Notes under the pieces: model-generated | Told to the model about the DNA's origin: nothing | Databases searched by the model: none | What the model saw: only the letters and a program-made list of their open reading frames with translations | In this document: one piece after another, positions 41,035 through 50,576 of the stretch | How the letters are laid out: each line of letters begins with the position of its first letter | Numbering within the stretch: position 1 is the first letter of the stretch | DNA from: Streptomyces sp. Go-475 | GTDB taxonomy: Bacteria; Actinomycetota; Actinomycetes; Streptomycetales; Streptomycetaceae | Direction of reading: 5' to 3' | Length of the DNA stretch: 64,000 bases | NCBI RefSeq assembly: GCF_003330845.1 | Contig: NZ_CP026121.1 | Location: 1,612,001-1,676,000 of the forward strand | Position numbers and translations under genes: made by a program

Positions 41035-42117
41035 TCAGCCGATCTCGGTCCCGGTCGCCGACAGCGCCTCCGTCACCGGCTGGAAGAACGTCTCCCCGCC
41101 CGAGGTGCAGTCACCACTGCCACCCGACGTGAGCCCGATCGCGTTGCTCCCCGAGAACAGCGACCCACCGCTGTCCCCCGGTTCGGCGCAGACGTCGGTC
41201 TGGATGAGCCCGTTCACGATGTCGCCGTTGCCGTAGTTCACGGTGGCGTCCAGCCCCGTGACCTTCCCGTCGTGCACCTGCGTCGTCGACCCGCTCCGCG
41301 TGACCTCCATACCGACGGTCGCCTCGGCGGCGCCCGTGATCTTCTGGGTCGACCCGTCGTACAGGTTCACCTCACTCGGGTGAGCCACTTCCGCCGTGTA
41401 CTTGACCAGCCCGTAGTCGTTCTCCGGGAAGCTGGAGTCCGCGTTGGTGCCGATCTCCTTGCCGCTGGAGTCGGACCAGGTGGAGATGCCCTCGGTGCAG
41501 TGCCCGGCGGTCAGGAAGAACGGCTCGCCGCCCTTGACCACGTTGAAGCCGAGCGAGCAGCGGCCACTGCCACCGGTGATCGCGTCACCACCGGCGATGA
41601 AGGGCTTGTACTCCCCCTTCGTCCGCTTGAGTTCGGCCTTCGCCCCGAGCCCGTCGACGACCTTCGTCAGCTTCGTCCACTCGGCCTCGGAGACCGTACG
41701 GTCCGCGGTCACCACGACCTTGTTCGTCGTCGGGTCGGTCACCCAGGAGGTGCCCGGGATCGTCGCGTCCCGCTTCAGCGTGCTGCGGGCGCTCTTCAGT
41801 TCGGCGAGGGAGTTCGCCACGACTCTCGCCTTGACCCCGGCCTTCTCGACGGCTTGTGCGGCGGCCTCGTCGAGCACGTTCACCACGAGGCTCTTGCTCT
41901 TCGTGTCGTAGTACGTCCCCGCCGCGTCGGCGCCCAGGTCCTTGGCCAGCGTCGAGGCGAGCTTTCCGGCCGCCGTGACCGACAGCGTCCGGGGCGCGGA
42001 CGCCTCCGGGGTCTCGCTGGCGTTCGCGGTCTGGAACGTCACTCCCGCGGCGACCAGTGCGGCGATACCCGCACCTGCCACGGCCGCACGCCGCTTGGGT
42101 ATGCGTCGGTGCTTCAA
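41035..42117 (-). CDS. Streptogrisin-type secreted serine protease (S1, alpha-lytic fold)
   Basis: The 360-aa preproprotein starts at a TTG with AGGAGG seven bases upstream. It has a signal peptide, a propeptide of about 140 residues that acts as folding chaperone and inhibitor, and a mature chymotrypsin-like protease beginning near residue 174 ([10 protein letters not shown]). The triad is H206 (TAGHC), D234 (ENDYG) and S316 (EPGDSGG), with paired cysteines. It is secreted and digests protein. It differs from the second copy at 42466 in its longer propeptide. The S1 pocket region [18 protein letters not shown] suggests an altered specificity, perhaps like protease E or D; this is uncertain. 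Confidence 0.93.
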   Translation of the reverse strand: MKHRRIPKRRAAVAGAGIAALVAAGVTFQTANASETPEASAPRTLSVTAAGKLASTLAKDLGADAAGTYYDTKSKSLVVNVLDEAAAQAVEKAGVKARVVANSLAELKSARSTLKRDATIPGTSWVTDPTTNKVVVTADRTVSEAEWTKLTKVVDGLGAKAELKRTKGEYKPFIAGGDAITGGSGRCSLGFNVVKGGEPFFLTAGHCTEGISTWSDSSGKEIGTNADSSFPENDYGLVKYTAEVAHPSEVNLYDGSTQKITGAAEATVGMEVTRSGSTTQVHDGKVTGLDATVNYGNGDIVNGLIQTDVCAEPGDSGGSLFSGSNAIGLTSGGSGDCTSGGETFFQPVTEALSATGTEIG

Positions 42118-42400
42118 CTCACGTCCTCCTGTGGGGGGTCGGCCCGAGAGGTTGTGGGGACCTCGCGAACCGGAAGGCTTGGTTGACGAGCGCCCACTAT
42201 TCCGAGGACAACGGGGAGCACACAAGGGTGAGTTCGAGACGCGCGTAGACAGCGCTTCGCACGCCCCCTTATTTTGACCGTCCACGGTCAAACCGGACGC
42301 AATCAACTCCCGTTCGCACTGCAAACATTACGCGTGAGTAATATGTGCGCACTCTGTGAGGTCTGCACGTGGCTGGTTTTCGTCCCTGCCCGCACAGCCG
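42118..42400. other. Promoter and leader region of the downstream streptogrisin gene
   Basis: The 283 bp upstream of the TTG at 42117 hold no gene. The far part (42270-42360) is AT-richer, with TTTTGACCGTCCACGGTCAAACC containing the palindrome TTGACCGT-CC-ACGGTCAA (42274-42291), a candidate operator. TTACGCGTGAGTAATATG follows. Confidence 0.45.
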
Positions 42401-42433
42401 AAAAAGCCCCCGCACGCCGAAGCGCACGGGGGC
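42401..42433 (-). terminator. Intrinsic terminator after sprB
   Basis: On the minus strand GCCCCCG and CGGGGGC (42427-42433 and 42406-42412) form a stem over a 14-nt loop. A run of five T (42401-42405) and TCGGC follow directly. It lies 33 bp past the sprB stop and is the clearest T-tailed terminator seen here. Confidence 0.75.
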
Positions 42434-42465
42434 ACAGGTTGCTGCGGAGCTCGGGCCCGACCGGC

Positions 42466-43371
42466 CTAGTAGACGCTGACGCCGTAGGCGCTCAGGGCCT
42501 CGGTGACCGGCTGGAAGAACGTCGTACCGCCGGAGGAGCAGTTGCCGCTGCCGCCGGAGGTCAGACCGTACGCGGTGCCGTTGCTGCCGTAGAGCGGGCC
42601 GCCGGAGTCGCCCGGCTCGGCGCAGACGGTGGTCTGGATCAGGCCGGAGACGATGTCACCGCCGCCGTAGTTGACGGTGGCGTTGAGGGCGGTGACGCGG
42701 CCGCTGTGCGTACCGGTCGTGGAGCCGTCGCGGATGACGGTGGTGCCCACGCTGGGCGTGGCCGCGCGGGTGATGTCCACGCCGTTCGCGGTGCCGGGCC
42801 GGCTGACGGAGCCGCTGTAGCGGACGATGCCGTAGTCGTTGCCCGGGAAGCTGGAGCCGGCCGTCGAGCCGATGACCGTGGTGCGGCCGGAGTTGGAGTA
42901 CCAGGTACCCGCGCCGTCCGTGCAGTGGCCGGCGGTCAGGAAGAACTGCTGACCGCTGCTGTTCTGGACGTTGAAGCCGAGGGAGCAGCGCCAGCTGCTC
43001 GCATAGATGGCGTCGCCGCCCTGGATCAGCTTGTTGAACTTGCCGGGGGTGCGCTTGATCGTGAGCGCGTCGGCGTTGGCGCCGGCCTGCTGCTTGATCT
43101 TCGCGATCTCGGCCTGGGAGACCGTGCTGTCGACGGTGACGAGCACGCGGTTGGTCTTGCTGTCGACGGCCCAGGCGGTGCCCGGGATGTCGGCCTTCAA
43201 TATGGAGCCGCTGGCGCTCTTGAGCTCGGCGGCGCTGAAGGTGCTGGGGGCGTCGGACGCGTTCGCGCTGGGGATCGCGATCGCTGCGGCGGCCACGAGG
43301 CCGGTGGAAACGGCGATCAGCCGGGTCCGTCTCGAAATGCCGCTGCGGGGGGTGGTGCGCTTGATCCTCAC
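42466..43371 (-). CDS. sprB: Streptogrisin B-type secreted serine protease
   Basis: The 301-aa preproprotein closely follows S. griseus protease B as I recall it: a similar N-terminus ([11 protein letters not shown]), length near 299 aa, and an ending that appears identical ([19 protein letters not shown]). Signal peptide and propeptide precede a mature domain starting near I116 (QGGDAIY). The triad is H149, D179 and S256. The GTG at 43371 has GGAGG eight bases upstream. It lies upstream of the other streptogrisin in the same orientation, but a terminator with a T-run separates them. Confidence 0.94.
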   Translation of the reverse strand: MRIKRTTPRSGISRRTRLIAVSTGLVAAAAIAIPSANASDAPSTFSAAELKSASGSILKADIPGTAWAVDSKTNRVLVTVDSTVSQAEIAKIKQQAGANADALTIKRTPGKFNKLIQGGDAIYASSWRCSLGFNVQNSSGQQFFLTAGHCTDGAGTWYSNSGRTTVIGSTAGSSFPGNDYGIVRYSGSVSRPGTANGVDITRAATPSVGTTVIRDGSTTGTHSGRVTALNATVNYGGGDIVSGLIQTTVCAEPGDSGGPLYGSNGTAYGLTSGGSGNCSSGGTTFFQPVTEALSAYGVSVY

Positions 43372-43556
43372 TTTTCGTTCCTCCACAAAGGAAGTCGGGG
43401 GCCCTCGTGGGGTTGTGGGCCCGTGAGGCGCAGCCTGGGGCCGGCAGTCCGGATTCCGAACACGCCGTGCCCCTGACAAGCGCTGGGAGGGAGTATTCGG
43501 CCGAACGGACGGTCGGCGCAAGGGGGCCTTTCGGCCGTCGGCCTCGGAACGATCTT

Positions 43557-44013
43557 TCACAGCGGCCCCACGTCCCCCAACGGACCTGGCGGCCCGGCAT
43601 CCCCAGCGCGCAGCTCGTGCACGAGGAGCCGGTGGACCAGCCACCCGTCGGTGAACTCCGCCTCCCGCAGCGCCAGCCGGACGCCGGGCACCGCGTCGTC
43701 GGCCAGCAGCCGGGCCTCCGCCAGTGAGGTACCGGTCGCGGCGATCGGGTTCCAGGCGCCTGACGCCGCGTCAATGTGCCGGTCCTCCACGGCGTCCAGG
43801 AGATGGGCCAGGCGTCCGGCCTCGGCGAGCGGCGCGGCGTTGCGCGGCCGGCCGGCGAGGACGGCCGTGTGGGCGAAGGCGCGGCCGTCGCGGTCCCGGT
43901 CGGTTCGTGACCGTCAGGATCGGCGTCCCGGGCCCGGCCAGCGCCTCGATGCCGGTCTGCCGGTCCACGGCGTCGACCAGGAGGGCGGTGTGTGCGACGG
44001 AGGCGGTGCGCAT
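43557..44013 (-). pseudogene. Frameshifted ORF of unknown function
   Basis: Two overlapping frames appear to be one gene split by a one-base indel near 43898-43916. The first part runs MRTASVAHTALLVDAVDR to GTPILTVTN. In the shifted frame it continues DRDGRAFAHTAVLAGRPRN and [19 protein letters not shown] to the stop at 43557. Both parts have coding-like composition and join into a plausible protein of about 150 residues. The start could also lie upstream at 44115. I recognise no family. A sequencing error rather than true decay is possible. Confidence 0.42.
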
Positions 44014-44444
44014 GCCGCGCACCGGGCACGGCCCGGCCGTACGCCGCCCGGCCGCACCGGGATCGGCCTGAGCCTCCGTCAAAACTGATAGGAGAGGCCC
44101 GTCATAGTTCGTCACTGTTCGAGCGAACTGTCCGTGGTCGCCGCGCAGTGCGAGGCACTGTCCGCGCAAATGCGCACGACGCTGAGCTGCGGCATCGTAT
44201 CGACCGGGCCATTCACCCGTACGCCCCGCCCGTCACCCGGACGCCGAGAAGAATCGTATTTCACTCACAGTCAGCAGCCGTTTGGGAAACGACCCTTGGG
44301 ACACACGGACTCTCGACGGATTCGCTGTGCACCAGTACCGTCACAAACCCCCCGCGCGGCGTCTATCCACTTGGCGCGCCATCCGCATCATGGACGACCA
44401 TAGGGGTGCGGAAAGCAGAAAGACCGCTGTGAGAGGAGGCGTCC
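44014..44444. other. Intergenic region upstream of the SepF-like gene
   Basis: This stretch between the broken ORF and the SepF-like gene is partly AT-richer (TTTCACTCACAGTCAGCAGC near 44260) and holds no supported gene. Small open frames in it lack ribosome sites. It probably carries the SepF-paralogue promoter. Confidence 0.35.
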
Positions 44445-44882
44445 ATGGGATCGGTACGCAAGGCAAGTGCCTGGCTTGGCCTCGTCGACGACAACGAAGA
44501 CGAGCGTTACTACGACGACGACTACTCCGACGGGACCGAGCCCGGGGAGGCCTGGGTCACCGATCCGCGCGTCAAGGTGGCCTCGGACGTCGCCGAGGAG
44601 AAGGGCCGCCGCATCGGCACGGTGACCCCGGACAGCTTCCGGGACGCCCGCGCCATCGGCGAGCTGTTCCGCGAGGGCGTGCCGGTCATCATGAACCTCA
44701 CGGCCATGGACGCCGGCGACGCCAAGCGCGTGGTCGACTTCGCGGCCGGGCTGATCTTCGGCCTGCGCGGTTCGATCGAGAGAGTGTCGACCCGTGTGTT
44801 CCTGCTGACCCCCGCCAACACGGAGATCGTGAACGGCGACCCGGCCGCGCACCGCACGGACGGCTTCTTCAACCAGAGCTGA
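44445..44882 (+). CDS. SepF-like cell-division protein paralogue
   Basis: The 145-aa protein has the SepF plan. An N-terminal membrane-targeting and acidic linker segment ([30 protein letters not shown]) precedes the conserved C-terminal domain from about residue 65 ([51 protein letters not shown]). SepF tethers FtsZ to the membrane. Streptomyces carry several SepF-like proteins. This copy is outside the dcw cluster and so is likely one of the accessory paralogues. AGGAGG precedes the ATG. Confidence 0.88.
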   Translation: MGSVRKASAWLGLVDDNEDERYYDDDYSDGTEPGEAWVTDPRVKVASDVAEEKGRRIGTVTPDSFRDARAIGELFREGVPVIMNLTAMDAGDAKRVVDFAAGLIFGLRGSIERVSTRVFLLTPANTEIVNGDPAAHRTDGFFNQS

Positions 44883-44929
44883 GGCAGGGCCGCTCACCGG
44901 CCCTGCCCCCGCGGTTCACCGGCCGGGGT

Positions 44930-46120
44930 CTACCGGAAGGCGTCGAGCCCGGTGAGCGCCTTGCCCAGCACGAGCTGGTGCATCTCGACGGTGCCCTCGT
45001 AGGTGAGCACCGACTCGAGGTTGGTCGCGTGCCGCATGACGGGATATTCGAGGGAGATCCCGTTGGCCCCCAGGATCGTGCGGGCCGTGCGGCAGATCTC
45101 GATCGCCTCCCGCACGTTGTTGAGCTTGCCGAAGCTGACCTGCTCGGGACGCAGGCGGCCGGCGTCCATCCGCCGCCCCAGATGATGGGCGAGCAGGATC
45201 CCCTTGTGCAGTTCCACCGCCATGTCGGCGAGTTTGGCCTGGGTGAGCTGGAAGCCCCCGATGGGCCGCCCGAACTGCTCCCGTGACTTCGCGTAGTCGA
45301 CGGCGGCCTCGAAGCAGCTGCGGGCCGCGCCCATGGCGCCCCAGACGATCCCGTACCGGGCGTGCGACAGACAGCTGAGGGGTCCGCGCAGGCCGGTGAC
45401 CTCGGGGAGGACGGCGTCGGCGGGCAGCCGTACGTCGTCGAGGACGAGTTCACTGGTGACGGAGGCGCGCAGGGACCACTTGTGCTTGATCTCCGGCGCC
45501 GAGAACCCGCGGGTGTCGGTGGGTACGGCGAACCCGCGGATCCCTTCCTCGCTCTGCGCCCAGACGACGGCGACTCCGGCGACCGACCCGTTGGTGATCC
45601 ACATCTTGCGGCCGTTCAGGATCCAGTCCGTGCCGTCGCGCTTGGCGTACGTGCGCATGGAGGCGGGGTCGGAGCCGTGGTCGGGCTCGGTGAGACCGAA
45701 GCAGCCGATGACCTCGCCGGCGGCCATGCGGGGCAGCCACTGCTGCTTCTGCTCCTCGCTGCCGAAGCGGTGGAGGGCGTACATGGCGAGGGAGCCCTGC
45801 ACGGAGACGAGGGAGCGGATGCCGGAGTCGGCGGCCTCCAGTTCCAGGCAGGCGAGCCCGTACTGCACGGCGCTCGCCCCGGCGCAGCCGTACCCCTCCA
45901 GGGACATCCCGAGGGCACCGAGGCTCCCGAGTTCCCGGGCGAGCTCCCGGATGCCCGGCAGTTCGCCCTTCTCGTACCACTCTGCGACGTACGGCAGCAC
46001 CCGGTCGGCGGCCCACGACCGCACGGTGTCCCTGATGCCGAGGTCCTCCGGTTCCAGCAGGTCGTCGAGCCCGAGGGGGTCGGCGGGATCGAAAGGAGGC
46101 AGCTTGGACGGACCGGACAT
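44930..46120 (-). CDS. Acyl-CoA dehydrogenase, glutaryl-CoA dehydrogenase-like
   Basis: The 396-aa flavoenzyme has the acyl-CoA dehydrogenase signatures CFGLTEPDHGSDPASMRTYA and ANGISLEYPVMRHATNLESVLTYEGTVEMHQLVLGKALTG. The Glu in TYEGT is at the glutaryl-CoA dehydrogenase catalytic-base position. It oxidises, and perhaps decarboxylates, a short dicarboxylyl-CoA such as glutaryl-CoA from lysine breakdown. GGAGGG nine bases upstream supports the ATG at 46120. It stands alone, without an electron-transfer flavoprotein gene nearby. Confidence 0.88.
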   Translation of the reverse strand: MSGPSKLPPFDPADPLGLDDLLEPEDLGIRDTVRSWAADRVLPYVAEWYEKGELPGIRELARELGSLGALGMSLEGYGCAGASAVQYGLACLELEAADSGIRSLVSVQGSLAMYALHRFGSEEQKQQWLPRMAAGEVIGCFGLTEPDHGSDPASMRTYAKRDGTDWILNGRKMWITNGSVAGVAVVWAQSEEGIRGFAVPTDTRGFSAPEIKHKWSLRASVTSELVLDDVRLPADAVLPEVTGLRGPLSCLSHARYGIVWGAMGAARSCFEAAVDYAKSREQFGRPIGGFQLTQAKLADMAVELHKGILLAHHLGRRMDAGRLRPEQVSFGKLNNVREAIEICRTARTILGANGISLEYPVMRHATNLESVLTYEGTVEMHQLVLGKALTGLDAFR

Positions 46121-46275
46121 GATCGACACCCTCCGAGACTCTTTAACTAGCACCGCTAGCCAAGACGCTACGACGCCCGCCTGCCCCCGCACCACCCGTA
46201 ACCGCCGACTGAGAGGTGAAGCTCGCCCGTGGTCGGCACGCGGTCACGGGCGGCGCGTGGGTGGGCCGAGGTGGG

Positions 46276-47877
46276 TCACACCGAGACGCGTGACTCCGCG
46301 GCGTCCCGAGGGGCAGGTACCTCCACCGCCCCCGCCTCACACTGCATCACCCGCGGCAACCGCAACGCCATCACCGCTCCGAGCAGCAACAACCCCGCAC
46401 TCACCAGCAACGTCACATGCAGCCCGTGGACGAACGCGTCCCGGGCGGCGTGCCGCAGAGCAACACCCGCGGAACCGCCCAGCTGCGCGGCAACCTCGTA
46501 CGCCTCCCCGAGCGAATGTCCCGCCGAGGAGGACGCCGACTCCGGCACCCCGGGCACGCCCGACAGCCCGGGCGCGTACGCCGCGTTCATCACGCTGCCG
46601 AGCAGGGCGATCCCGATCCCCGCCCCCAGCTGGTACGACGTCTCCCCGATCGCCGCCGCCCCACCGGCCTGCTCCTGCGGCGCCTCGCTGAGCATCGACT
46701 CGTACGCCCCGAACAGCGTCGTCTCCAGCCCGAAGCCCAGCAGCACGAACCCGGTGAGCATCAGCGCGCAGTCGTCGGTCCGGCCCAGCGCCGTCAGCAG
46801 CACCACCGCGAACGCGGTGAGGCAGAACCCGGCGCACACCATCCGCCGCGGCCCGAACCGCCGCAGCATCCGCGCCCCGGCCAGCCCGGCCGCCATCGCC
46901 GCGAACGTCAGCGGCAGCAGCCTGAGCCCCGTCTCCAGCGGCGACAGCCCGAGCACCAGCTGCAGGTACTGCGCCGCGATCAGTTCGAGACCCACCAGCG
47001 CGAGCATCGCCAGCACGATGCACCCGACGGACGTGCTGAACGCCGGCCGGGCGAACATCGTGAGGTCGACCAGCGGATGCTCCCGCCGCCGCTGCCGCCG
47101 CACGAACCCGACGAGCAGCGCCGCGCCCGCCACCAGCGGCAGCACGGTGAACAGGCTCCCCACCGGCTCCCCGCCCCCGAGCCGCTTGACGCCCAGCACC
47201 ACGCCGAACAGGCCGGCGGCCGCCATCAGCGCGCCGACGACGTCCCAGGGCCCGTTGCCGTCGCCCTTCGACTCGGGCAGCAGCAGACGTCCCACCGGGA
47301 GGCTGACCAGCATCAACGGAATGTTGACGAGGAAGACCGAGCCCCACCAGAAGTGCTCCAGCAGGAAGCCGCCGAGCAGCGGCCCGACCGCGGCCCCCAC
47401 CGCGGCCACGGCGCTCCAGACGCCGATCGCGAGCGCCCGCTCCCGCCGGTCGGGGAAGACCTGCCGCAGGATCGACAGGGTCGCCGGCATGATCATCGCG
47501 CCGCCCACCCCGAGCAGCGCCCGCGCCACGATGAGCAGTTGCGCGCTGTCCGCGAGGGCGGCGAGGGCCGAGGCGACGCCGAAGAGCGCGTATCCGAGGA
47601 GCAGGACCCTTCTGCGGCCGACGCGGTCGCCGAGCGTGCCGAACAGGATCAGCAGCGACGCGCAGACCAGCGGGTAGACGTCGACGATCCAGAGCAGCTC
47701 GATCCCGCCGGGCTTGAGGTCCTCGGTGACGGCGGGGACCGCCACGTGCAGCACGGTGGCGTCGACGGCGACCAGCAGCAGGCTGACGCAGAGGACGACC
47801 AGGACCACCCAGCGGTTGGCACCGGCCCCGGCCGCCCGACGGCGCAGCGAAGCGGCGGCCGTGGTCGTCCCGGACAT
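46276..47877 (-). CDS. DHA2-family (14-TM) MFS drug-export protein
   Basis: The 533-aa protein has 14 predicted helices and the DHA2 motifs LVAVDATVLHVAVPAV (motif D1) near the start, FGTLGDRVGRRRVLLLG (motif A) and GVGGAMIMPATLSILRQVFPDRRERALAIGVW (motif C region). It resembles EmrB/QacA/SmvA exporters that use the proton gradient to remove cationic or lipophilic drugs. TGGAGG precedes the ATG at 47877. Its 5' end abuts the truncated mannosyltransferase remnant, so its arrival may have caused that truncation. Confidence 0.9.
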   Translation of the reverse strand: MSGTTTAAASLRRRAAGAGANRWVVLVVLCVSLLLVAVDATVLHVAVPAVTEDLKPGGIELLWIVDVYPLVCASLLILFGTLGDRVGRRRVLLLGYALFGVASALAALADSAQLLIVARALLGVGGAMIMPATLSILRQVFPDRRERALAIGVWSAVAAVGAAVGPLLGGFLLEHFWWGSVFLVNIPLMLVSLPVGRLLLPESKGDGNGPWDVVGALMAAAGLFGVVLGVKRLGGGEPVGSLFTVLPLVAGAALLVGFVRRQRRREHPLVDLTMFARPAFSTSVGCIVLAMLALVGLELIAAQYLQLVLGLSPLETGLRLLPLTFAAMAAGLAGARMLRRFGPRRMVCAGFCLTAFAVVLLTALGRTDDCALMLTGFVLLGFGLETTLFGAYESMLSEAPQEQAGGAAAIGETSYQLGAGIGIALLGSVMNAAYAPGLSGVPGVPESASSSAGHSLGEAYEVAAQLGGSAGVALRHAARDAFVHGLHVTLLVSAGLLLLGAVMALRLPRVMQCEAGAVEVPAPRDAAESRVSV

Positions 47878-47914
47878 GTACGTACCTCCAAGATGTTCCT
47901 CGCGATCGGCGGGC

Positions 47915-48622
47915 TCACGGGGTGGGGCCCTGCTGGCGGGGCTGACCCGGCCGGTGGGGGTGGCGGTGGTGGCGGCCGTGTGGGTGACGGCGGTGGTCTC
48001 GTTCGTGCGGGAGCGGCGCGCGGCCGGGGCGGACGGCGCGCACGGCGGGACACACGCCGCCGGCTCGGCCGGCGGAGGCGCCCGGCGGGACGACGACCCC
48101 GCCGCCCCCGCCGGCGACCGCCCCCGGGCCCGCCGCGTGCTGGGCATGCTGCTCGCGCCCCTCGGCACCGCCGGCTACGTCCTCTGGGTCGGCCACCGCA
48201 CGGGCAAGGGCCCGCTGGGCTATCTCGATGTGCAGGCCGGCTGGCGCAACGGCTTCGACGGCGGTTACGCGTTCGCCCGGTTCGTCGGCGAAAAGTTCAC
48301 GTCGTTCCCCTCGGCCCTGGCCGGCGTGGGGCTGATCCTCGGGGTCGCGTCAGTCATCTGGCTGTATGCGGTCGGCGTACGTCAGCGCCAGCCGCTGCCG
48401 CTGCTGGTCTACACCGGCGTCGTCACCGCGCTCGCCCTGTGCGCGTCGAGCTACTTCGGCTCGAAACCGCGCCTGCTGATGCCCGCCTTCCCCCTGCTGC
48501 TGCCCCTCGCCCTGGCCCTGGCGAGGCTGAGTATCCGCAGGTCAGCCTGGGTGCTCGGGGCGGTGGCGGTCGCCTCGGCGGCGTACGGGGCGTTCTGGCT
48601 GAACGGCTCCGGTCCGCCCTGA
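47915..48622 (+). pseudogene. 5'-truncated integral membrane mannosyltransferase (PIG-V-like) remnant
   Basis: From about 47915 the frame encodes LLAGLTRPVGVAV, then several membrane helices and GYLDVQAGWRNGF, ending RLLMPAFPLLLPLALALARL and a stop at 48622. This matches the C-terminal half of actinobacterial PIG-V-like lipid-linked mannosyltransferases. The N-terminal half with the catalytic first loop is absent: upstream lies the divergent MFS gene. No ribosome site precedes any in-frame start. The product is therefore very probably inactive. The 227 bp that follow, up to the PAP2 start, hold no gene. Confidence 0.6.
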
Positions 48623-48849
48623 CCCGCTGTGAGCGCCGGGAGAATTCCACCCCATGCTCCGGTGAACGAATTCAAAAGCGCGATAAAACCCGCCCCCGGA
48701 ATGATCAAAGGAATTGAAGGCCACGGCGGCCGACGATTGCAGATTCGCTGGAAATAAACCTCCTCCTGAGAGGAATCCCACATCACATCGTCATCACAAA
48801 GCCGTTGATTCGACCGGGATCTGAGCTCACTCGCTGTAACGTCGATTGG

Positions 48850-49845
48850 GTGCGTACCGAACCGAAGCTCACCCGTCTGGACCGGGTGTTCGCCCGGCTG
48901 GACCGTGAGCCGGAACGACCGGCCCACATCGATGTGCCGAAGATGAGCAGGCACCGCATCGTGCTCTTCGCGGCGACCCTGGCCTTCTACGGCGCGATCG
49001 TGTGGGCCGTGATCATCACGTCCTGGCTGGTCCGGCTCGACTGGCAGGTCATGTTCTTCCGGCCGTACCAGCAGTGGTCGGGGATCCACTGGTTCGTCGA
49101 CTACTACGTGGTGCTCGGCCAGCGCGGCCCGACCGCCGTGATGGTCGCGGCCTGGCTGGGCTGGCGCTCCTGGCGGCAGCACACGCTGCGCCCGCTGCTC
49201 GCCCTCGGCGTCTCACTGCTGCTGCTGAACGTGACGGTCGGCGCCGCGAAGTACGGCATGGGCCGCCTGGGGCCGCACTACGCGACGGTGATCGGCTCGA
49301 ACGAGATGTGGCGCGGCGGCGATATATTTCCGAGCGGTCACACCGCCAACGCCGTGGTGACCTGGGGAATCCTGGCCTATCTGGCCTCCACCCCGAGAGC
49401 GCGCCGCTGGCTGTCCGCCGTGTCCGCCGTGACCTCGCTCGGCGTGGGCATGGCCACCGTCTACCTCGGTACGCACTGGCTGAGCGATGTACTGCTCGGC
49501 TGGGCCGCCGGCCTGCTGATCCTGCTCGCCCTGCCCTGGTTCGAGCCGCTCATCGCCCGGTCCGAGGAGCGCATCTTCGACCTGCGGGACCGCTGGCGGG
49601 AGCGCCGGAGCCGGGCCGCGACCGCCCCGGCCGGCCCCCCGCCCGTGGTGGTCACACCGCTGCCCGCCGATCGGGAGGACGTCGCGGCCCGCTCGTCCCG
49701 TGCCCCGGCCTACCTGGCACCGGGCCCGCACACGTCCCGCTCGGAGCGCACGCCGATCACCCCCGCCGGCAGCCGCCGGCCACCGCAGCCGGAGCGCCAC
49801 CCGCGCGGCTCGACCCCTTCGGCCCGGCCGCTGACGGGCGGCTGA
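48850..49845 (+). CDS. PAP2-superfamily membrane phosphatase
   Basis: The 331-aa protein has about six membrane helices and the PAP2 motifs: a C1-like KYGMGRLGP, C2 PSGH at residues 161-164, and C3 YLGTHWLSD with H209 and D213. The Arg usually preceding C3 is replaced by Thr. It removes phosphate from lipid phosphates such as undecaprenyl pyrophosphate or phosphatidate. A Pro/Arg-rich cytoplasmic tail of about 90 residues follows. The GTG start lies 7 nt after TAACGT, so the mRNA is probably leaderless. Confidence 0.88.
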   Translation: MRTEPKLTRLDRVFARLDREPERPAHIDVPKMSRHRIVLFAATLAFYGAIVWAVIITSWLVRLDWQVMFFRPYQQWSGIHWFVDYYVVLGQRGPTAVMVAAWLGWRSWRQHTLRPLLALGVSLLLLNVTVGAAKYGMGRLGPHYATVIGSNEMWRGGDIFPSGHTANAVVTWGILAYLASTPRARRWLSAVSAVTSLGVGMATVYLGTHWLSDVLLGWAAGLLILLALPWFEPLIARSEERIFDLRDRWRERRSRAATAPAGPPPVVVTPLPADREDVAARSSRAPAYLAPGPHTSRSERTPITPAGSRRPPQPERHPRGSTPSARPLTGG

Positions 49846-49888
49846 CCACGGCGACGACCGGGCCGGTACGCACACCCGGCCGGACAGG

Positions 49889-49927
49889 GCGAAGGCCCCG
49901 GTTCCCGAGCGGAACCGGGGCCTTCGC
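49889..49927. terminator. Bidirectional terminator
   Basis: GCGAAGGCCCCGGTTCC (49889-49905) is perfectly complementary to GGAACCGGGGCCTTCGC (49911-49927) with a 5-nt CGAGC loop, a 17-bp stem. It separates the PAP2 gene from the convergent I78 gene. Confidence 0.88.
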
Positions 49928-49933
49928 GGTGTC

Positions 49934-50149
49934 TCAGCCCTTCCAGGCCCGCGCCACCCGGCCGCCCTTCACCTCGAAGTTCAGCCGGCCCACGCGGTAC
50001 TCCATCGTGATGATCGCCCCCGGCGGCAGCGCGCGCACCGTCGCCCAGCCGCGCTCGCGCGCGAGGCGTTCGGCCCGGTCGGCCGCGAGGCCGACATAGG
50101 TGTCCGGGCTGTCGTCGGGTTCCGCGGAAGGTGTCGGAATCGATGCCAT
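49934..50149 (-). CDS. I78-family peptidase inhibitor-like protein
   Basis: The 71-aa protein matches the I78 inhibitor pattern: YVGLAADRAERLARERGWATVRALPPGAIITMEYRVGRLNFEVKGGRVARAWKG. Known members are small proteins that block S1 and S8 proteases. There is no signal peptide, so this copy may act inside the cell. Two streptogrisins and a subtilisin are encoded in the same window but not adjacent. The gene ends 7 bp from a strong terminator. Confidence 0.8.
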   Translation of the reverse strand: MASIPTPSAEPDDSPDTYVGLAADRAERLARERGWATVRALPPGAIITMEYRVGRLNFEVKGGRVARAWKG

Positions 50150-50576
50150 GCGGCCACGCTATGTCCTGCCCGGCGACCGGGGAAGGCCGGGCCCGCGACC
50201 CCGGTCGCCGTCCGTCTCCTGTCACGCTTCTGTCACAAGATCACGACAGGCGTTTCGGGGAGTGCCGGTCACACGGACGAGCGGTTCCGTAGGCCTTCCG
50301 CAGGCATTCGACCGTAATTCCCGGCAGTCGCATGAGCTGATGGAAAAGCCCGTCGGAATGACCCGGGAGAAGTTCCCCCGGGACTCGTTCCATTCCGGCC
50401 CCGCACCGGGTCCGCGGGGCGGTACACCGCACCGGAATTGGCAGGGCTTCGGCGTGAAGAGGCCGGTACGCCCCCTGTCGGAGCCCGCCGTGCCGCGAGC
50501 ATCATGACGTGGGCTCGCGGGTACGTGTGGCGCGGGCTGCGGCGGGCCCGGTACGCGATGAGCGAAGGGGCGAGCG
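50150..50576. other. Intergenic region upstream of ctaD
   Basis: These 427 bp hold no convincing gene; open frames here lack ribosome sites and family resemblance. CTGTCACGCTTCTGTCACAAG near 50218-50238 contains a direct repeat (CTGTCAC twice, 12 bp apart) that could be regulatory. The ctaD ribosome site (AAGGGGCG) is at about 50563. Confidence 0.4.

Noticed and set aside
50100..50507. 135-codon frame upstream of ctaD
   Set aside because: No ribosome site, begins inside the I78 gene on the other strand and resembles no known protein.
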